A program made the position numbers and the translations under genes. The notes beneath the pieces are model-generated. The model was given only the letters and a program-made list of their open reading frames with translations. It did no database searches and was not told the DNA's origin. This document shows, one piece after another, positions 14,597 through 19,443 of a stretch of DNA of 19,443 nt. The number at the start of each line of letters is the position of its first letter. The first letter of the stretch is position 1. The stretch lies in contig DASUGM010000164.1 of assembly GCA_036274055.1 (NCBI GenBank), forward strand, positions 1-19,443. Direction: 5' to 3'. The stretch comes from DASUGM01 sp036274055. GTDB taxonomy: Bacteria; Acidobacteriota; Vicinamibacteria; Vicinamibacterales; SCN-69-37.

Positions 14597-16213
14597 ATGG
14601 CCCACAAGCGCTTGTTCGTCACATCCGAAGCACGCGAGAAGGTCCTGCGCGGCGTCACCGCGCTGGCTGACGCCGTCCGCGTCACCCTCGGCCCGAAGTC
14701 CAAGTGCGTGTTGATCGAGAAGAAGTTCGGCCGTCCGCTGGTCTGCAACGACGGCGTCACCATCGCGCGTGAATTCGATCTCGAGGATCCGGAAGAAAAC
14801 CTGGGCGCCCAGATCATCCGCCAGGCGGCCGAGCGCACCGGCGATCAGGTCGGCGACGGCACCACCACCTCGACGCTAATCGCGGCGGCGCTCTACGCGG
14901 ACGGTGTGCGCAATATCGCCGCCGGGGCCAGCGCCATCGATCTGAAGCGTGGCCTCGATCGCGCGCTGGTCATCGTCGTCGCCCGGCTGAAGGCGCAATC
15001 CCAGCCGGTCGCCGGCCGCAAAGAACGGGCGCAGGTCGCGACAATCTCGGCGCACAACGACGCGGCGATCGGCGAGCTCGTCGCCGATGCACTCGAGCGC
15101 GTCGGCGCCGAAGGCACGACGACGGTCGAGGAAGCGAAGGGCACCGAGACCACGGTCGAGGTCGTCGAGGGCATGCGCTTCGACCGCGGTTACCTGTCGC
15201 CGTACTTCGTCACCGATCCCGACAAGATGCGCGCGGTGCTCGACGACCCGTACCTCCTGATTTACGAGAAGAAGATCAGCACGACCAAGGATTTGGTGCC
15301 ATTGCTCGAACAGATCGCCAGGAACGGTCGCGGCTGTGTCGTCATCGCTGACGACATCGACGGCGACGCGCTGGCGACACTCGTGGTGAACCGGATTCGG
15401 GGCACACTTCCCTGCCTCGCCATCCGGGCGCCCGGGTATGGCGACCGTCGCCGCGCGCAGCTCGAGGATCTCGCGGTGCTCACCGGCGGCCGGCTGATCG
15501 CGGGCGAACTCGGCGTCAAGCTCGAGCACGTGACGCTGGAAGATCTCGGCCAGGCCAAACGCATTGTCGCCGACAAGGACACGACGACGATCGTCGGCGG
15601 TCTCGGCGCCAAGGAGGCAATCGCCGGCCGCGCCGCCGACCTCCGGCGGCAGATCAAAGAGACGACGTCGGACTATGACCGCGAGAAGCTGGAAGAGCGG
15701 CTGGCGCGGCTGACCGGCGGCGTCGCGGTGATCCGGGTTGGCGCGCCGTCGGAAGCCGAAATGAAGAACCGCCGGGAGGCCCTCGACGACGCCATCAGCG
15801 CCACGAAGGCGGCGATCGCCGAAGGCATCGTTCCCGGCGGCGGTTTGGCGCTGCTTCGTGCAATCGACGCCGTCGAGCAGGAGGCCGCCAACGCGGCCGG
15901 CGACGAGCGCACCGGCATGCTGATGCTGCGGCGCGCGCTCGAGGCGCCGACCCGGCAAATCGCGATCAACTCCGGATGCGACGCCGGCGTCGTGGTCGAG
16001 CGGATGCGCACCGGCACTGGCGCGATCGGGTTCGATGCCGGCGCAGGTCGCTACGTCGACCTCGTCGAGAGCGGCATCATCGACCCGGTCAAGGTCGTGC
16101 GCGTCGCGGTGGAGAACGCGGTTTCGGCCGCCGGCGTCCTGCTGCTCACCGAAGCGACGTTGACGGATGTCCCCGAGCCGCGCAAAGCGACGCCGGAGCT
16201 GGCGGAGGTCTAA
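14597..16213 (+). CDS. groEL: GroEL-type chaperonin (divergent paralogue without GGM tail)
   Basis: A 538-residue group I chaperonin aligned almost without gaps to E. coli GroEL. The ATPase residues are present at the same numbers: Asp52, GDGTTT with Asp87 (86-91) and Asp398. The apical substrate-binding residues Tyr199, Tyr203, Phe204, Leu237, Leu259, Val263 and Val264 are conserved, with Val in place of Leu234. Two features stand out. The conserved 'LGPKGRN' is 'LGPKSKC' (31-37), and the C-terminus ends 'PRKATPELAEV' with no Gly-Gly-Met repeat. No groES gene lies upstream, so this is probably a secondary GroEL. The 223-bp upstream gap shows no complete CIRCE element. The ribosome site is weak. 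The ABC ATPase gene begins 3 bp after its stop, with its Shine-Dalgarno inside the groEL end. Confidence 0.95.
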   Translation: MAHKRLFVTSEAREKVLRGVTALADAVRVTLGPKSKCVLIEKKFGRPLVCNDGVTIAREFDLEDPEENLGAQIIRQAAERTGDQVGDGTTTSTLIAAALYADGVRNIAAGASAIDLKRGLDRALVIVVARLKAQSQPVAGRKERAQVATISAHNDAAIGELVADALERVGAEGTTTVEEAKGTETTVEVVEGMRFDRGYLSPYFVTDPDKMRAVLDDPYLLIYEKKISTTKDLVPLLEQIARNGRGCVVIADDIDGDALATLVVNRIRGTLPCLAIRAPGYGDRRRAQLEDLAVLTGGRLIAGELGVKLEHVTLEDLGQAKRIVADKDTTTIVGGLGAKEAIAGRAADLRRQIKETTSDYDREKLEERLARLTGGVAVIRVGAPSEAEMKNRREALDDAISATKAAIAEGIVPGGGLALLRAIDAVEQEAANAAGDERTGMLMLRRALEAPTRQIAINSGCDAGVVVERMRTGTGAIGFDAGAGRYVDLVESGIIDPVKVVRVAVENAVSAAGVLLLTEATLTDVPEPRKATPELAEV

Positions 16214-16216
16214 CGG

Positions 16217-16927
16217 GTGGACACGGCCCCCGTGTTCAGTCTTCGCGAGGTGACCAAGACGTACCGGATGGGCGAGGTCGACGTCCACGCCCTGCGTTCC
16301 GTCAGCCTCGACATCCGCCGCGGCGAGTTCGTGGTGCTGCTCGGGCCGTCCGGCAGCGGCAAGTCGACGCTGCTCAACATCGTCGGCGGACTGGATACGC
16401 CGACCTCCGGTGACGTGTTCTACGACGCTCGCCCGCTCACCGGCGCGACCGAAGCGGTGCTGACGGCGTACCGCCGGCAGCATGTCGGCTTCGTCTTTCA
16501 GTTCTACAACCTGATTCCGAGCCTGACCGCACGCGAAAACGTCGCCCTGGTGACGGACATCGTCGCGCGGCCGATGACACCCGACGACGCGCTGGCCCTG
16601 GTACAGCTGTCGGAGCGGCGCGATCACTTTCCCTCGCAGATGTCGGGTGGCGAACAGCAACGGGTCGCGATTGCGCGCGCGATTGCCAAGCAGCCGGCGG
16701 TGCTGCTCTGCGACGAGCCGACCGGAGCCCTCGACGTCGCCACCGGGATCGTCGTGCTCGAAGCGCTGACGCGCGCCAATCGCGAACTCGGCACGACGAC
16801 GGTGGTGATTACCCACAACGCGCCGGTCGCGGCGATGGCCGACCGGGTCTTCGTCATGGCCGATGGCGCGATTCGCCGCGAGACCGCGAATACGGCGCGG
16901 GTCGCGGCGCGCGATCTCCGGTGGTGA
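16217..16927 (+). CDS. ABC transporter ATP-binding protein (LolD/MacB class)
   Basis: A 236-residue ATPase. Walker A GPSGSGKST is at 43-51, the Q-loop Gln at 96 ('FVFQFYNLIP'), the signature MSGGEQ at 143-148, Walker B 'VLLCDE' at 163-168 followed by 'PTGALD', and the switch His at 201. The GTG start at 16217 is preceded by GGAGG (16202-16206) lying inside the last codons of groEL, so the two genes are likely translationally coupled. The permease gene begins 4 bp after its stop. It belongs to an ATPase/FtsX-permease/HlyD exporter separate from the one at 5504-8772. Confidence 0.95.
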   Translation: MDTAPVFSLREVTKTYRMGEVDVHALRSVSLDIRRGEFVVLLGPSGSGKSTLLNIVGGLDTPTSGDVFYDARPLTGATEAVLTAYRRQHVGFVFQFYNLIPSLTARENVALVTDIVARPMTPDDALALVQLSERRDHFPSQMSGGEQQRVAIARAIAKQPAVLLCDEPTGALDVATGIVVLEALTRANRELGTTTVVITHNAPVAAMADRVFVMADGAIRRETANTARVAARDLRW

Positions 16928-16931
16928 CGCC

Positions 16932-19289
16932 GTGCGCGCGCTGAACCGCAAGCTGGCTCGTGACCTGATCGCGCAGCGCGGCCAGGCGCTGTCGATTGCG
17001 GCCGTGCTGGCCGCCGGCGTCGCGATGTACGCGGCCTATTTCAGTACCTTTGATTCGCTCCGCGACGCGGCGGCGCGCTTCTACGCCGATTGCCGCTTTG
17101 CCGACGTGTTCGTCACCACCCGCCGCGCGCCGCTCGCCGTGCGCGACGAACTGGCGCGAATCGACGGCGTGGCTGACGTGGAAGCGCGAATCGTCGTCGA
17201 CGTCACGCTCGACGTCCCCGGCTTCGCGGATCCGATTTCCGGTCGCATCGTCTCGCTGGTGCTGCCGCGGCGGCGGCCGCTCAACGACGTCAACCTCCGT
17301 CGCGGCCGCGACCCCGAACCGGGCCGCACCGACGAAGTGCTGGTCAACGAGGCCTTTGCGAATGCGCACGGCCTGCGGCCCGGGGATCAGATCGCCGCGA
17401 TCATCAACGGCCGGCGGCGGCCGCTCGACATCGCCGGCATCGTCCTGTCGCCCGAGTACGTCTACAGCCTGCGCGGCGCCGACATCATGCCCGATCCCGA
17501 GCGCTTCGGCATTCTGTGGATGGAACGGCGCGGCCTCGCCGCCGCGTTCGACATGGAGGGTGGCTTCAATGACGCGGTGTTGGCGCTGGCGCCGGGGGCA
17601 TCGCTGCCCGCGGTCATCGCTGGCGTGGAGCGCGCGCTGGCGCGCTACGGAACGATCGCCGTGACGCCGCGGGCGCGGCAGCTCTCGAACTTCTTCCTCG
17701 AAAACGAATTCATGCAGCTCCGCACCGCCGGTCTGCTGATGCCGGCGGTGTTCCTCGGCGTGGCGATCTTCCTGCTCAACGTCTCGCTGATGCGCATGAC
17801 GGCGATGCAGCGTGAGCAGATTGCGGCGCTCCGGGCGATCGGCTACAGCCGCGGCGAAATCGGCCGGCACTACGCGGCGTGGTGTCTGGCCGTGGCCGGC
17901 GCCGGCGGCGGCGTCGGACTGGCCGCGGGATCGTGGATTGGCGCCGGCATGGTCTCGATGTACCGCGACTTCTTTCATTTTCCGGTGCTCGAGTACCGAC
18001 TGAGCCTCGAAGACGGCCTCGCCGCGATGGCGCTCGGTCTCGGCGCCGGGCTGGCGGGGGCGGCGTTTGCCGTCCGTCGCGCGACGTCGCTGGCGCCAGC
18101 CGAGGCGATGCGGCCCGCGCCGCCCGAGCGCATCCGCGCCACCGCCGTCGAGCATCTGCTGCTGCCGGCGTGGCGCTCACCGGCGGCGCGCATGGTCCTC
18201 CGCAACGTCGCCCGCCATCCGCTGCGCAGCGGTCTGGCCATGGTCGGGGTCGCCACGGCGGTGTCGGTCCTCATCATCGGTCTGTTTCTCGTCGACGCGA
18301 TCGAGAACGTCATCCGGATTGAATTCGAGTCGGCGCGCCGCTACGACCTCGCGGCTTCGTTCGTCGAGCCGCGGAGCGGCGCGGCGCGGTTCGAGTTGCA
18401 GTCCCTGCCCGGAGTGACGGCCGTCGAGGTGATGCGAGCGACGCCGGTCAGGCTCCGTCACGGCCATCGCTCACGCGAAACGGCGTTGCTCGGCCTCGAT
18501 GCCGAGCCCGTGCTCAGCCGGGTCCTCGGCGCCGGGCAGCAGCCCGTTGCCATGCCCGGTGATGGCGTGCTCCTGGTGGTCTCGCTCGCCGAGGCGCTCG
18601 AGGCGCGCCCCGGCGACGTGCTGCAGGTCGATCTGCTCGAGCACGGCCGCGACCAGCGCGAGGTGCGGGTCGCCGGCATCGTCACCGAGATCTTCGGCGC
18701 CAGCGCCTACATGGATCGCGTCTCGCTCGCCCGCCTGCTGCACGAGGCCGGATCGGTGTCTACGGCCTTCCTGCGCGTGACCGACGAGGCCACGGTCAAC
18801 GCGCAACTCAAGCAGATGCCCTCGATAGCCGGCGTTTCGATCAAGCGCGCTGCCGTCGACAACTTCCACCAGACACTCGCCGGGCAGATGTACATCCTCG
18901 TCACAGTGAACGTCATCTTCGCGATGATCATCGCCTTCGGCGTCGTCTACAACGCGGCGCGGATTCTACTGTCAGAGCGCAGCCGCGACCTGGCGAGCCT
19001 CCGGGTCCTCGGCTTCACCCGCCAGGAAGTGCGGCGGATTCTGCTTGGCGAGATCGCCATCATCAGCCTGGTCGGTATTCCCGCCGGGGTCGGCCTGGGA
19101 CAGGCCGGCGCGACCTGGCTGATGACGGCGCTGGCCACCGAGCTGTTCCGCTTCCCGATGGTGATCACGCCGCGGACGCGGTTGTTTGCGATGGCGATCG
19201 TCGCCCTCGCGGCCATCGGGTCGAGCCTCGTCGTCGGCCGCCGCATCGACCGCCTCGACCTTGTCGCCGTCCTCAAGACCAGGGAGTAG
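16932..19289 (+). CDS. Two-module FtsX-type ABC transporter permease
   Basis: A 785-residue permease with eight predicted helices in two FtsX-like modules. The helices are at about residues 18-38, 267-289, 317-343, 362-382, 433-455, 653-676, 703-725 and 750-769. Two large extracytoplasmic domains lie at about 40-265 and 456-650. The coupling sequences 'QREQIAALRAIGYSRGEI' and 'SERSRDLASLRVLGFTRQEV' are the paired cytoplasmic signatures of this family. Modules of this size occur in lipoprotein-release-like and DevC/YbbP-like exporters; the substrate is unknown. The GTG at 16932 is chosen because it lies just after the ATPase stop and begins the 'ALNRKLARDLIAQRGQ' segment typical of the N-terminus; a longer frame from 16863 would overlap the ATPase gene. 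Confidence 0.92.
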   Translation: MRALNRKLARDLIAQRGQALSIAAVLAAGVAMYAAYFSTFDSLRDAAARFYADCRFADVFVTTRRAPLAVRDELARIDGVADVEARIVVDVTLDVPGFADPISGRIVSLVLPRRRPLNDVNLRRGRDPEPGRTDEVLVNEAFANAHGLRPGDQIAAIINGRRRPLDIAGIVLSPEYVYSLRGADIMPDPERFGILWMERRGLAAAFDMEGGFNDAVLALAPGASLPAVIAGVERALARYGTIAVTPRARQLSNFFLENEFMQLRTAGLLMPAVFLGVAIFLLNVSLMRMTAMQREQIAALRAIGYSRGEIGRHYAAWCLAVAGAGGGVGLAAGSWIGAGMVSMYRDFFHFPVLEYRLSLEDGLAAMALGLGAGLAGAAFAVRRATSLAPAEAMRPAPPERIRATAVEHLLLPAWRSPAARMVLRNVARHPLRSGLAMVGVATAVSVLIIGLFLVDAIENVIRIEFESARRYDLAASFVEPRSGAARFELQSLPGVTAVEVMRATPVRLRHGHRSRETALLGLDAEPVLSRVLGAGQQPVAMPGDGVLLVVSLAEALEARPGDVLQVDLLEHGRDQREVRVAGIVTEIFGASAYMDRVSLARLLHEAGSVSTAFLRVTDEATVNAQLKQMPSIAGVSIKRAAVDNFHQTLAGQMYILVTVNVIFAMIIAFGVVYNAARILLSERSRDLASLRVLGFTRQEVRRILLGEIAIISLVGIPAGVGLGQAGATWLMTALATELFRFPMVITPRTRLFAMAIVALAAIGSSLVVGRRIDRLDLVAVLKTRE

Positions 19290-19293
19290 TGCC

Positions 19294-19443
19294 GTGTCTG
19301 CCATCTTCACTCGTCGTCACGCGCGCTGGGCCGCGGCGGTCGTCGCCGCCGGCGTGTTCACCGTCTGGATGCTGCGCCCGCGGCCCGTGGCCGTCGACAG
19401 CGCGCCGATCGTCAACGGATCGCTGTGCGTCACCGTCGAGGAT
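19294..19443 (+). CDS. HlyD-type periplasmic adaptor, N-terminal fragment (runs off window)
   Basis: The frame is open from the GTG at 19294 to the window end, 50 residues. A basic N-terminus and one membrane anchor (about residues 12-25) are followed by 'VDSAPIVNGSLCVTVED', matching the start of HlyD/RND-type adaptors ('V..APV..G.L.VTVE.'). GGGAG lies 7 nt upstream of the GTG, and the permease stop is 4 bp away. It completes the usual ATPase-permease-adaptor set of an exporter spanning the envelope. Confidence 0.75.
   Translation, partial: MSAIFTRRHARWAAAVVAAGVFTVWMLRPRPVAVDSAPIVNGSLCVTVED

Noticed and set aside
14579..14605. CIRCE (HrcA operator) at groEL
   Set aside because: Only a TTGCACTC half-site is present; the required GAGTGCTAA half after 9 bp is absent.
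14876..16951. 691-codon open frame on the minus strand
   Set aside because: Antisense to groEL and the ABC ATPase, both unmistakable genes; its length reflects the scarcity of stop codons in the opposite frame of GC-rich codons.

Overview
The window is a high-GC, densely coded bacterial chromosome segment. Its gene families suggest a soil-type Acidobacteriota (Vicinamibacteria-like) or similar environmental lineage: BACON-repeat lipoprotein, MacB/FtsX exporters, a BCAM0308-like zinc-ribbon protein and a phosphoribosyltransferase/erythromycin-esterase fusion. This taxonomic guess rests on gene content only; there is no rRNA or marker gene here. No tRNA, rRNA, CRISPR, insertion sequence or phage gene was seen.

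Layout. (1) Bases 2-574 hold the 3' end of a zinc-type alcohol dehydrogenase, convergent with and overlapping a small four-helix membrane protein. (2) Bases 755-3374 look like one stress operon: a -24/-12 (sigma-54 type) promoter, then a triple-BON-domain protein, a universal stress protein, a nitroreductase and a short-chain dehydrogenase. (3) Bases 3382-8772, on the minus strand, hold a MacA-like adaptor, MacB-like ATPase and MacB-like permease, followed after 115 bp by the phosphoribosyltransferase/erythromycin-esterase fusion. (4) The 238-bp divergent region 8773-9010 holds a perfect 22-bp palindrome bracketed by 9-bp direct repeats, and a near-consensus sigma-54 promoter pointing right. 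(5) Bases 9011-13804 hold a lipoprotein with four BACON-like repeats, then a 1175-residue protein that joins a flippase-like (UPF0104/LPG_synthase_TM) membrane domain to an MgtA-type P-type ATPase. (6) A BCAM0308-like zinc-ribbon protein lies on the minus strand. (7) Bases 14597-19443 hold a divergent GroEL paralogue packed against a second ABC exporter (ATPase, two-module FtsX-type permease, and the start of a HlyD-type adaptor), which runs off the right edge.

Taken together this resembles the low-oxygen/dormancy stress islands known from other bacteria, such as the lxa locus of Burkholderia cenocepacia and DosR-type regulons. Shared elements are alcohol dehydrogenase, USP, BON, nitroreductase, BCAM0308, P-type ATPase and chaperone. 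Here the cluster also carries two tripartite-type exporters. Two strong and one weaker sigma-54-like promoters suggest control by an enhancer-binding regulator encoded outside the window. The physiological role is inferred, not shown by the sequence.
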